Assembly: GCA_017745195.1 (NCBI GenBank)
Contig: JAGHZW010000088.1
Location: forward strand, 82,574 to 117,414
DNA: 34,841 bases
Direction: 5' to 3'
Source: Pseudoxanthomonas sp.
GTDB lineage: Bacteria > Pseudomonadota > Gammaproteobacteria > Xanthomonadales > Xanthomonadaceae
Part shown: positions 14,817-22,540 of the stretch, in pieces
Position numbering within the stretch: the first letter of the stretch is position 1
How the letters are laid out: the number at the start of each line of letters is the position of its first letter
Translations under genes and position numbers: made by a program
The notes under the pieces: generated by a model
Databases searched by the model: none
What the model saw: the letters and a program-made list of their open reading frames with translations, nothing else
What the model was told of the DNA's origin: nothing

Positions 14817-16220
14817 CTACGGGCCTACGGTCAGGTTGGCCTGCACCGTGACGCCCTGCTGGATCAGCGAAGCGAAGCCGCTGTTCTGCGCGGTCACCAT
14901 GATGCCTGCCGCCGCCTGTCCAACACTGCTCATGCTGTTGGACATGTCGAAGCTGCCTGCGTTGTTGGCCACCGAGCCACCGGCGCCGGCCGCGCCGCCC
15001 GCACCACCGGTGCCGTCGCCACCGGTGTTGGTGCCACCAGTGCCTGCGCCACCAGTACCGGCCGCGGCAACACCATCGCCGCCCGCACCACCGGCACCAC
15101 CCGCTCCGCCTGCGCCGCCATCGGCGCCGTTGCCGGCGGTGGAGTCGCCATTGGACGCGGTGGACGTGGCACTGCCATTGGTGGCGTCGCCATTGGTCGC
15201 GGCACCGCCATCACCACCCGTGCCCGCGGTCGCGGTCAGGCTGCCACCGGCACCACCGGTGCCCGTGCCGGCACCACCGGTGCCGCTGCCGTCGCCCGCG
15301 GTGCTCGTGCCGGCACCGCCCGTGCCGGTGCCATCGCCCGCGGTACCCGCGCCACCGGTCGAACTGCTGGCACCACCGGTTGCGCTTGCGCCGCCGGACG
15401 TGCCGTTGCCGGCGGTTGCAGATCCTGCACCACCGGTGGCGTCGCCGGCGCCGCGGTCGCGCGCGCGGCCGCCGTTGGCACTGGCGTTGCCGCCGCTTGC
15501 ACCGTTGTCCTGCGCAGCCGTGGCGCCGCCCACCGAGCCGCTGAGGCCACCAAGTGCCCCACTCGCGCCCCAGCCATCGCCGCCATCGGCACCGGCGTCG
15601 CCACCGTTGCCGCTGCCACCGGCGCCACTGCCGTTGCCGTCGGCACCATTGGCGCCGCGGTTGCGATTGGCATCGCCGCCGCTGCCGCCTCTTCCTGCGT
15701 ACGCATCAGCGACCCAGGCGTCGCCGACGCTGGTCGGTCCGGCCTGCACATCGCCGTTGTTCGCAGTACCGCCACTGCCACCACTGCCACCGCTACCGCC
15801 GCTGGCCCCCCTGGCGCCGGCACCACCCCTGCCGTCACCGCCATCGCCGTCGCCGCCCTTGCCATTGGCGCCGAGGGCCAGGCCGCCGTAACCGGCGCCG
15901 CCCTTGCCGCCGTTGCCGCCATCGGCACTGCCGTTGTTGGTCGCGACGTTGCCGATGCCATACACGCTCAGTCCCGACACGCTTCCTTCAAGCCGGGTCG
16001 TCGCCACGGCCGAGCTGCTGTTGAAGGAGTTCGAGAACGTGGCCGTCGCCGTACCGCCATTGTTGGCCGCCGCCGTACCCTGGCCGTCCGCGTACGCGCT
16101 GTAGTCCTCGCTCGATGCTGGCGATTCCTCCTCGGGAGGACTTTCTTGTGCGAAGACCTGCCCCGACAGGCCCAGTCCAAGTACCACGGCTGATGCAATC
16201 AAAGTCTTGTTGATGCGCAT
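14817..16220 (-). CDS. Gly/Ala/Asn-rich secreted repeat protein; candidate major fibre/adhesin subunit
   Basis: A 467-residue exported protein. The ATG at 16220 is chosen because AGGAGG lies six bases upstream; a GTG at 16226 would fall inside that ribosome site. The signal peptide is MRINKTLIASAVVLGLGLSGQVFA, followed by an acidic Pro/Glu/Ser stretch. Residues of about 40-85 form a more ordered segment (FSNSFNSSSAVATTRLEGSV, SGLSVYGIGNVATNN). The next roughly 320 residues are low complexity, mostly Gly with Ala, Thr, Asn, Ser and Asp, in GGxG-type repeats. A final ordered segment ends in AQNSGFASLIQQGVTVQANL. No cysteine is seen, unlike the CxC of Pseudomonas FapC. It heads the five-gene C39/barrel locus and is probably its main exported product: a surface fibre, functional amyloid or adhesin. 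Some databases label similar proteins as heme utilisation or adhesion proteins without evidence. Confidence 0.8.
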   Translation of the reverse strand: MRINKTLIASAVVLGLGLSGQVFAQESPPEEESPASSEDYSAYADGQGTAAANNGGTATATFSNSFNSSSAVATTRLEGSVSGLSVYGIGNVATNNGSADGGNGGKGGAGYGGLALGANGKGGDGDGGDGRGGAGARGASGGSGGSGGSGGTANNGDVQAGPTSVGDAWVADAYAGRGGSGGDANRNRGANGADGNGSGAGGSGNGGDAGADGGDGWGASGALGGLSGSVGGATAAQDNGASGGNASANGGRARDRGAGDATGGAGSATAGNGTSGGASATGGASSSTGGAGTAGDGTGTGGAGTSTAGDGSGTGGAGTGTGGAGGSLTATAGTGGDGGAATNGDATNGSATSTASNGDSTAGNGADGGAGGAGGAGGAGGDGVAAAGTGGAGTGGTNTGGDGTGGAGGAAGAGGSVANNAGSFDMSNSMSSVGQAAAGIMVTAQNSGFASLIQQGVTVQANLTVGP

Positions 16221-16226
16221 GTCCAC

Positions 16227-16696
16227 CTCCTAGACGCCACTCCAGGGCTCAAGGGGGGCCCCGAATAAAGTGACGTGGGTCGCATTTTCCTCGCCGATAG
16301 TTAAGTGCTCCTAACGTTGGCGGTTAGCTTTTGGTGAATTCGGAGGCCGCTCAAGTATTCAGTGATGCGAGGATCCGCGCGCTGGCCGGCGGTTCGCACG
16401 CCTGCCGTTTTTGCCGCGGTGCGACTGCTGTTCAAGCGGCGGATTGCGACATTCTGGAACTGTTTTTTTTACTGGATTGGACAGCGCGTCCGCGCGCACG
16501 GCATGCGTTGACGAATCGAACCGCCGCGACGCGACTCCGTGTTCGTCGAACCATGCAAACCGCTCGCGAACGCCACCAGGCGCGTCAATGGCCAGGCCGT
16601 CGACGCGCGCCGCACGCACGCCGGCCGTACACGACTGCGCGAACGCGGCGACCGCCGCCGGTGATTGCGCACCGCCGCGGCGATGCGGTGCGGTGG
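16227..16696. other. 470-base intergenic region between Gly-rich gene and lacI-type gene
   Basis: No gene could be supported here. The part next to the Gly-rich gene (16260-16330) is locally AT-richer and must contain its promoter. It holds a short inverted repeat, CTAAC-N7-GTTAG (16311-16327), that could be a regulator site, but no convincing -35/-10 pair was found. A run of eight T lies near 16461-16468. Open frames in 16330-16690 on both strands are arginine-rich shadows without a ribosome site. A 7-base hairpin (16669-16675 with 16685-16691) just after the lacI-type stop may end that transcript. Confidence 0.5.
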
Positions 16697-17710
16697 TCAC
16701 GCCCCGGGCGGGACCGGGCCGGTCGACTGCCGCAGCTGCAGTGCGTAGGGCATGCGCACCATGCGTCCGGCGCTGCGGTCGCGGATGACGTTGAGCAGCT
16801 GCACGGTGGCGACCTGGCCCATGTCGCGGGTCGGCTGCTGCACGGTGGTCAGCGCCGGGAAGATCTGCTGCGAGATCGGCGTGTTGTCGAAGCCGCACAC
16901 CGACACGTCGCGCGGCACGCTCAGGCCGAGCTCGCTGGCCGCGCGCATCACTCCGGCGGCCATGTCGTCGTTGGCGGCGAAGATCGCGGTCGGCCGCTCG
17001 TCCAGGCCGAGCAGGTGGCGCCCGGCGGCCAGGCCCGAATCGAACGAGAACTCGCCATCGGCTACCAGCGCCGGGTCGTAGCGCAGGCCGGCGCGGCGCA
17101 GCGCGCTGCGGTAGCCCGCCATGCGCCATTCGCTGGCGCCATGGTCGGGATGGCCACGCACGTGGGCGATGCGGCGATGGCCCAGGTCGATCAGGTGCGC
17201 CATCAGCTCGCCCACCGCCTCGTGCTCGTCCAGGGTCACGCCGATGCGACCTTCGCGACCCCGCGGCGAAATGCACGAGAACGGAATGCCGCGCTGGTCC
17301 AGGCGGTCGAGCAGCACGTCGCTGTCGGTCAGCGGCGGGGTCAGGATCAGGCCGTCCAGGCGCGAGGACACGACCAGCGCGTCGACCGCATCGAGGAAAT
17401 CCGCGCTGCTGTAGCTGACCGGCTGCATCACCATGCCGTAGTGGTGGCTTTCGCAGGCCTCCACCACGCCGGTGAGGATCTCCATCAGGTAGTTCGGCGA
17501 CGGGTTGTCGTACAGCAGCGCGACCAGGTAGGAACGGTTGCCGGCCAGGCTGCGCGCGGACGGATCGGGCCGGTAGTTCAGCGCGGCCACGGTCTCGAGG
17601 ACACGGTCGCGCGTGGCCTCGCGCACGCCCGGCTCGTTGTTGAGCACGCGTGACACGGTCTTCATGGATACGCCGGCCTGTTCGGCGACGTCCTCGATCC
17701 TGACCCGCAT
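16697..17710 (-). CDS. LacI-family transcriptional regulator
   Basis: A 337-residue regulator. It starts at the ATG at 17710 behind GAGGAG, 40 bases after the symporter stop. The N-terminal LacI helix-turn-helix and hinge are textbook: IEDVAEQAGVSMKTVSRVLN at residues 5-24, then VREATRDRVLETVAALNYRPDPSARSL to residue 55. The remainder is a periplasmic-binding-protein-like ligand domain (VALLYDNPSPNYLMEILTG, GLILTPPL, HRRIAHVRGHP, ERPTAIFAANDDMAAGV, VSVCGFDNTPISQQIFPALTTV). It is the last gene of the GH3-symporter-regulator run. A LacI-type palindrome sits upstream of the GH3 gene, so it most likely represses its own operon and is released by a sugar, probably glucose, cellobiose or a beta-glucan fragment. 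Confidence 0.93.
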   Translation of the reverse strand: MRVRIEDVAEQAGVSMKTVSRVLNNEPGVREATRDRVLETVAALNYRPDPSARSLAGNRSYLVALLYDNPSPNYLMEILTGVVEACESHHYGMVMQPVSYSSADFLDAVDALVVSSRLDGLILTPPLTDSDVLLDRLDQRGIPFSCISPRGREGRIGVTLDEHEAVGELMAHLIDLGHRRIAHVRGHPDHGASEWRMAGYRSALRRAGLRYDPALVADGEFSFDSGLAAGRHLLGLDERPTAIFAANDDMAAGVMRAASELGLSVPRDVSVCGFDNTPISQQIFPALTTVQQPTRDMGQVATVQLLNVIRDRSAGRMVRMPYALQLRQSTGPVPPGA

Positions 17711-17750
17711 CAGCTCCTCGCCTGCCGCCTGGGATGGATGGCCCGACTGC

Positions 17751-19325
17751 TCACCAGAAAACCGCGTACAGCGCGACCAGGATCGCCACCACGCCGAGCG
17801 CGGCGACGTTGAAGCCGGCCGAAGTCGCGTATTCCACGTCGTCGGTGCGGATCAGGTCGCTGCCAGCCTTCTGCGGCCGCGTCGCCAGCGACACGATCGC
17901 GGCGAGGGCCAGCGCCAGCAGGAACACCAGGCCGACCCGGTCGATGAACGGCAGCGACGGCCAGGCCAGCTTGAGCACCACCGACAGCACGAACGAACCG
18001 ATCGCCGCGGCCAATGCGCCGGCTTCGTTGGCGCGCTTCCAGAACAGGCCGAGCACGAAGATCACCACGATGCCCGGGGTGAAGAAGCCGGTGTATTCCT
18101 GGATGTACTGGAAGGCCTGGTCGAAGCTGCCCAGCAGCGGCCGCGCGGTCAGGATCGCCAGCACCACCGCCATCACCGCGGCGATGCGACCCACGCGCAC
18201 CAGGTGCGGCTGGTCGGCCTGCGGCCGCGACTTGGCATAGAAGTCCAGGGTGAAGATCGTGCCGATCGAATTGATCTTGGATGCCAGCGAGGCGACGATC
18301 GCCGCGACCAGCGCGGCGAACACCAGGCCGAGGATGCCGCTCGGCAACAGCCGCATCATCGTCGGATAGGCCTGGTCGGGCTTGGCCAGCTCCGGCGCCA
18401 GCACCACCGCCGCGATACCCGGCACCACCACCACCAGCGGCATCAGCAGCTTCAGGAACGCGGCGAACACCACGCCCTTCTGCGCCTCGCGGATGTCCTT
18501 GGCCGCCAGCGCGCGCTGGATGATGTACTGGTTGAAGCCCCAGTAGCTGATGTTCATGATCCACATGCCGCCGATCAGCACGCTGATGCCCGGCAGGTCT
18601 TTGTAGAACGGGTTGTCCTTGCTGAGGATCATCTCGAAGTGCCCGGGATGGGCGTTCCACAGCTGCGAGAAGCCGGCCGAAATGCTGCCGCCGCCGATCT
18701 GGCCCAGGGTGATCGCAGTGACCATCAGGCCACCCATCACCAGCAGGGTGACCTGGACGATGTCGGTCAGCGCGACCGCCTTCAGTCCGCCGTACAGCTG
18801 GTAGCCCAACGCGAACACGCCCAGCAGCACCAGCGCCAGCATCTGGTCCATGCCGGTGACCTGGGCTACGGCGATCGAACCCAGCCACATGATCGAGGTC
18901 AGGTTCACGAACACGTACAGTCCCAGCCAGAACACGGCCATCAGTGTGCGGATGCGCGTGCCGTAACGTTCCTCGAGGAACTGCGGCATCGTGTAGATGC
19001 GGTTGCGCAGGAAGATCGGCAGGAAGAACTTGCCGACGATCAGCAGCGTGGCCGCGGCCATCCATTCGTACGAGGCGATCGCCAGGCCGATCGCATAGCC
19101 CGAGCCGGACATGCCGATGATCTGCTCGGCGGAGATGTTCGCGGCGATCAGCGAGGCGCCGATCGCCCACCACGGCAGTGACTTGCTGGCCAGGAAGTAG
19201 TCGCTGGCTGACTTCTGGTGGCCGGCCTTCTCGCGCGAGACCCATTGGGCCAGGGTGAAGATGCCGGCCAGGTAGGCGAGCACGATCACCACATCCAGTG
19301 TTGCCAGCTGTGTTGCCTGTTGCAT
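17751..19325 (-). CDS. SSS-family sodium/sugar symporter
   Basis: A 524-residue inner-membrane transporter of the sodium:solute symporter family, close in type to Vibrio vSGLT and human SGLT. It starts at the ATG at 19325 behind GGGAG. Hydrophobic helices cover nearly the whole chain. Diagnostic segments are SDYFLASKSLPWWAIGASLIAANISAEQIIGMSGSGYA (residues about 40-75), YQLYGGLKAVALTDIVQ, and IMNISYWGFNQYIIQRALAAKDI, the SGLT sugar-binding helix with N and Q residues. A late ASKINSIGTIFTLDFY segment carries the S-x-x-N sodium-site region. Lying between a secreted GH3 enzyme and a LacI regulator, it probably imports the released monosaccharide, most likely glucose. Confidence 0.92.
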   Translation of the reverse strand: MQQATQLATLDVVIVLAYLAGIFTLAQWVSREKAGHQKSASDYFLASKSLPWWAIGASLIAANISAEQIIGMSGSGYAIGLAIASYEWMAAATLLIVGKFFLPIFLRNRIYTMPQFLEERYGTRIRTLMAVFWLGLYVFVNLTSIMWLGSIAVAQVTGMDQMLALVLLGVFALGYQLYGGLKAVALTDIVQVTLLVMGGLMVTAITLGQIGGGSISAGFSQLWNAHPGHFEMILSKDNPFYKDLPGISVLIGGMWIMNISYWGFNQYIIQRALAAKDIREAQKGVVFAAFLKLLMPLVVVVPGIAAVVLAPELAKPDQAYPTMMRLLPSGILGLVFAALVAAIVASLASKINSIGTIFTLDFYAKSRPQADQPHLVRVGRIAAVMAVVLAILTARPLLGSFDQAFQYIQEYTGFFTPGIVVIFVLGLFWKRANEAGALAAAIGSFVLSVVLKLAWPSLPFIDRVGLVFLLALALAAIVSLATRPQKAGSDLIRTDDVEYATSAGFNVAALGVVAILVALYAVFW

Positions 19326-19415
19326 CTATCCACTCCCCCGTCGCCAACCGTCGCCATGGGGAGGGCGCGGCCCGCCGCGCGCGCCGCGGGGCGCACGCTA
19401 CGGTCCACTGTCCGC

Positions 19416-19447
19416 TCCGCGCCGCCACCCTCCCGGGGCGGCGCGGA
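19416..19447 (-). other. intercistronic hairpin between GH3 and symporter genes
   Basis: An 11-base perfect inverted repeat (19416-19426 and 19437-19447, core arm CCGCGCCGCC/GGCGGCGCGG) with a ten-base loop sits in the 142-base gap. No U-tract follows on the minus strand. It probably limits read-through or stabilises the GH3 mRNA, so that the hydrolase is made in excess of the transporter. Confidence 0.55.
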
Positions 19448-19467
19448 TCGTGCGCGTGCTGCGCCGC

Positions 19468-22065
19468 TTACTGCGCCGCGGTCGGGCAGGCCAAGGTGTG
19501 TTCGGCCTCGCTCACTGCACCGATCGCCACGCGCGAGACCGACAACGTCGCCGCCGCGTCGCTGCGCAGGTTCAGCAGCGTGTCGAGCTTGGCGGTATCG
19601 GCGCCCGATGCGGCCAGGCACTTCAGCGGGATGCCCAGCGTGGTCCACTTGCCGGCAGGCAGCGCGGCGAGCGTGTCGCGCAGTGGCAGCGGCTTGCCGG
19701 CACCGGCGCTGGCGCTGATCGAACCGCTGGCCGGCACCGCGTCCGGACGCAGGGTCAGCACCAGCAGCAGGTCGCCGTTGGTTTCGCGGGCCAGTTCCAG
19801 CGGCGGCTCGGCGTGGATCGCGGCAGTAGCCGGCTGCGCACCCGACCAGGTCAGGCGGCGCGCATCTTCCTGCCGCTCGTGGTCGACCGCGGTCACCGCC
19901 AGGCTGTTGTCGGCCAGCGCCACCGGCACGGTGGTGACGGCGGTGGCCGCGCCCGCGCCTTCCAGCTTCAGCGACAGGCCCGGGGCGAGCTGGCCGCGGG
20001 CGAAGTACACGCCGGCCGGTGCGGCCAGGCCGACGATGCCGGAGTCTTCCGGCAGCGGCGCCAGGTCGCCCTTGTCGGCGTAGGTCAGGCCGTAACCGAA
20101 GGCGAACAGCGGATCGTGGCCCGGCTTGTTGACCGCCGCGTCGATCGCATTGCGCGGCCAGGAGAAGCTGAGCTTGCCCTTGAAGTCGTGGTTGACGCTG
20201 CCGTCGGCCTTGCGCAGCAGCACGTCGGCCACGCCGGCGCCTTCGGAACCCGGCAGCCACGCGGCGACGAAGGCGTCGGCGGCGTTGATCTCGCGGTTCA
20301 TCCACAGCGGGCGGCCGCTGAGGAACACGGCCACCACCGGAATGCCGTCGGCCTTGAGCTTGCGGATCAGCTCCAGGTCGCTGTCGTTGCCCGGCTTGAA
20401 CAGCAGGTTCTGGATGTCGCCCTGGAACTCGGCGTAGGGCTCCTCGCCGAACACCACCACGGCCACGTCCGGCTTGGCCTTGTACTTGCCGTCGGCGGCC
20501 AGTTCCGCCTTGCCGCCGGCGTCCTTGATCGCACCGGACAGGCCTTCCCAGATCGTGGTCGCATTCGGGAAGTCGGCACGGGTGGTGCCGGTGCCCTGCC
20601 AGGTCAGGCTCCAGCCACCGACCTGCTTGCTCATGTTGTCGGCGCCGTCGCCGGCGACCAGCACGCGCTGGTTGGCGCGCAGCGGCAGGATCGCGCCCTG
20701 GTTCTTCAGCAGCACCAGCGATTCGCGCACCGCCTCGCGGGCGACTTCGCGATGCTCCGGCGCGCCGAGCAGCTCGAACTTGCCACCGAGCGCGCGCTGC
20801 GACGGCTTGGGCGCGTCGAACAGCTTCATCTGGAACTTGACCCGCAGGATCCGGCGCACGGCGTCGTCCAGGCGCGCCATCGACAGGGTGCCGTCCCTGG
20901 CCGCGGCCAGGGTGGTCTCGTACATGCCCTTCCAGCTGTCCGGCGCCATCGCCATGTCCAGGCCGGCGACGAAGGTCGCGGGGCAGTTGTCCTTGGTGCA
21001 GCCCGGGATCTGGCCGTGGCCGTTCCAGTCGCCGACGACGAAGCCGCCGAAGTTCATCCGGTCCTTCAGCACGTCGGTCAGCAGCGGCTTGTTGCCGTGC
21101 ATCTTGACGCCGTGGAAGCTGTTGAACGAGGCCATCACCGACTGCGCGCCGGCCTCGATCGCGGTCTTGTAGCCGGCCGCGTGCACGTCGCGCAGCTCGG
21201 CCTCGCTGACCACGGTGTCGCCCTGGTCGCGGCCGTTGGTGGTGCCGCCGTCGCCGACGAAGTGCTTGACCGACACCATCACGTGGTGGTCGTCGAGGAA
21301 TTCCGGCGAGCCGACCTTGCCCTGCAGGCCTTCGACCATGGCCTTGGCGAAATCGGCCACCACCTGCGGGTTCTCCGAGTAACCCTCGTAGGCGCGGCCC
21401 CAGCGCACGTCCTGCGGCACCGCCACGGTCGGCGCGAACGCCCACTCCATGCCGGTGGTGCGGGTCTCCAGCGCGGTGATCTCGCCGATCTTGCGCAGCA
21501 GCTCGGGGTTGCGGGTGGCGCCGAGGCCGACGTTGTGCGGGAACAGAGTTGCGCCCACGACATTGCTCTGGCCGTGCATCGCGTCGATGCCCCAGATCAC
21601 CGGGATCGCCTTGCCGCCGCCGGAGGTGTCCATCGACGCCTCCCAGAACGCGTCGGACACGGCCAGCCATTGCGCCGGGGTCGCGTTGTACTTGCCGCCC
21701 GGGTCGGAACTGCCGCCGGCCAGGATCGAGCCGAGCCGGTACTTGCGCACGTCGTCCGGGGTGATCGAGGCGATGTCGCCCTGGATGATCTGGCCGACCT
21801 TCTCTTCGAGGGTCATGCTCGCGAGCAGCTCGTCGATGCGCTTTTCCAGCGCCGGATCGGCGGGCAGCGGCCAGTTCAGTTCCGGCCACTGGTCCGGATG
21901 GATGGTGCCGTCGGCCGCCGCGGTGGCGGCGGTCGCCGGCGCGGCCGGTGCATCGGCCGGTGCCGGCGCGCGGTTGCAGGCGGCCAGCACGGCCACGGCC
22001 AGCGACGCGGCCAGCAGGTTGCGGATGCGAACGGCGGGCGCGGGTGCGCCGGCATGGATGCTCAT
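19468..22065 (-). CDS. GH3 beta-glucosidase/exo-beta-glucanase lipoprotein (ExoP-like)
   Basis: An 865-residue glycoside hydrolase family 3 enzyme that removes glucose from beta-glucan or cello-oligosaccharide ends. The ATG at 22065 follows GGAGGG by seven bases, and the next in-frame upstream start lacks this. The lipoprotein signal ends LAAC (residue about 30). The (alpha/beta)8 domain begins ELLASMTLEEKVGQIIQGDI; GTTNGRDQGDT and VKHFVGDGGT are typical substrate-pocket segments. The nucleophile is D346 in GFVVGDWNGHG. The second domain runs from VLLKNQGAILPL to LFAFGYGLTYAD. A C-terminal extension (ELARETNGDLLLVLTLRPD to SVSRVAIGAVSE) matches the ExoP C-terminal jelly-roll domain, making the protein longer than BglX. 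It is the first gene of an operon with the symporter and LacI regulator. No TonB-dependent receptor lies nearby. Confidence 0.93.
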   Translation of the reverse strand: MSIHAGAPAPAVRIRNLLAASLAVAVLAACNRAPAPADAPAAPATAATAAADGTIHPDQWPELNWPLPADPALEKRIDELLASMTLEEKVGQIIQGDIASITPDDVRKYRLGSILAGGSSDPGGKYNATPAQWLAVSDAFWEASMDTSGGGKAIPVIWGIDAMHGQSNVVGATLFPHNVGLGATRNPELLRKIGEITALETRTTGMEWAFAPTVAVPQDVRWGRAYEGYSENPQVVADFAKAMVEGLQGKVGSPEFLDDHHVMVSVKHFVGDGGTTNGRDQGDTVVSEAELRDVHAAGYKTAIEAGAQSVMASFNSFHGVKMHGNKPLLTDVLKDRMNFGGFVVGDWNGHGQIPGCTKDNCPATFVAGLDMAMAPDSWKGMYETTLAAARDGTLSMARLDDAVRRILRVKFQMKLFDAPKPSQRALGGKFELLGAPEHREVAREAVRESLVLLKNQGAILPLRANQRVLVAGDGADNMSKQVGGWSLTWQGTGTTRADFPNATTIWEGLSGAIKDAGGKAELAADGKYKAKPDVAVVVFGEEPYAEFQGDIQNLLFKPGNDSDLELIRKLKADGIPVVAVFLSGRPLWMNREINAADAFVAAWLPGSEGAGVADVLLRKADGSVNHDFKGKLSFSWPRNAIDAAVNKPGHDPLFAFGYGLTYADKGDLAPLPEDSGIVGLAAPAGVYFARGQLAPGLSLKLEGAGAATAVTTVPVALADNSLAVTAVDHERQEDARRLTWSGAQPATAAIHAEPPLELARETNGDLLLVLTLRPDAVPASGSISASAGAGKPLPLRDTLAALPAGKWTTLGIPLKCLAASGADTAKLDTLLNLRSDAAATLSVSRVAIGAVSEAEHTLACPTAAQ

Positions 22066-22148
22066 CGGTATTCCCTCCGGTGGGTCTGGAGCGCCCACAT
22101 CCCCGGGGCGCCGTGCGACAGTGACGGGCGCAGAGGCTTGGTCAGGAA

Positions 22149-22163
22149 TGGCAGCGCTGTCAA
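22149..22163 (-). promoter_or_regulatory. LacI-type operator overlapping a TTGACA -35 box
   Basis: The near-perfect palindrome TGGCAGCGCTGTCA (22149-22162, central CG, one mismatched pair) has the classic form of LacI-family operators such as those bound by CebR-type regulators. On the minus strand it is TGACAGCGCTGCCA, and one base further upstream completes TTGACA (22158-22163), a consensus -35 hexamer. It lies about 85 bases before the GH3 start. No good -10 box is seen at 16-18 bases, so the promoter may be activator-assisted. The cognate regulator is most likely the LacI protein at the end of this operon. Confidence 0.6.
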
Positions 22164-22484
22164 CCGAAGGCCGCCGGAAAGGCGCCTTCGATCCTCACCC
22201 CGACGTCGCCTCGCCGTCCAGCCGGCAACAGCCGGGCACCGCAAAACCGCGCTGCGGCAGTCGATTGCCCGGTCCGGCCCGCCGCGGCGACGGGGCCAGA
22301 CGCCGGCGCGGGCCGGGGCCGAAGCTGCTGCATCGCAACAGCTGATTTGCGGCGCAGGGATCGGCTCCGGCAGCAACCGGAAGGCGACCACCGCCCGGCT
22401 GATCGCCGCCCCCGGCCGGACCATCGGCACGGCGCCGCCGCGGCCGGCCTTCCGGTCCGGCCGGCTTCCGAACCTGCGCCGTCC
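22164..22484. other. intergenic region upstream of GH3 and cytochrome genes
   Basis: About 320 bases of GC-rich sequence separate the GH3 promoter from the cytochrome promoter. Open frames are present but have shadow-like, arginine-rich composition and no signal peptide or ribosome site. Short GGCCGG inverted repeats occur near 22440-22466. Nothing else was recognised. Confidence 0.4.
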
Positions 22485-22489
22485 CTCTC

Positions 22490-22495
22490 TATAAT
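22490..22495 (+). promoter_or_regulatory. -10 box of the cytochrome c gene
   Basis: A perfect TATAAT in otherwise very GC-rich DNA lies 46 bases before the GTG start at 22541. A TTCCGA at 18 bases upstream is only a weak -35 match. Position and composition make this the likely promoter of the cytochrome gene, with transcription starting near 22502. Confidence 0.55.
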
Positions 22496-22540
22496 CGACG
22501 CCCGCTGTGGCCGGCCGCGCCACTCGCCATAGGATGCGAT

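Noticed and set aside
15000-15900. Tandem repeat or CRISPR-like array
   Set aside because: The repetition is codon-level glycine-rich coding sequence without regular repeat-spacer units.
14493-16193. Plus-strand Ala/Pro/Thr-rich frames opposite the Gly-rich gene
   Set aside because: They mirror the repetitive codons of the minus-strand gene. Only the minus-strand frame has a ribosome site, a signal peptide and ordered terminal domains.
19286-21889. 867-codon minus-strand frame over the GH3 gene, and the 1014-codon plus-strand frame at 19450-22494
   Set aside because: Both are shadows of the GH3 gene, with biased low-complexity composition and no start signals.
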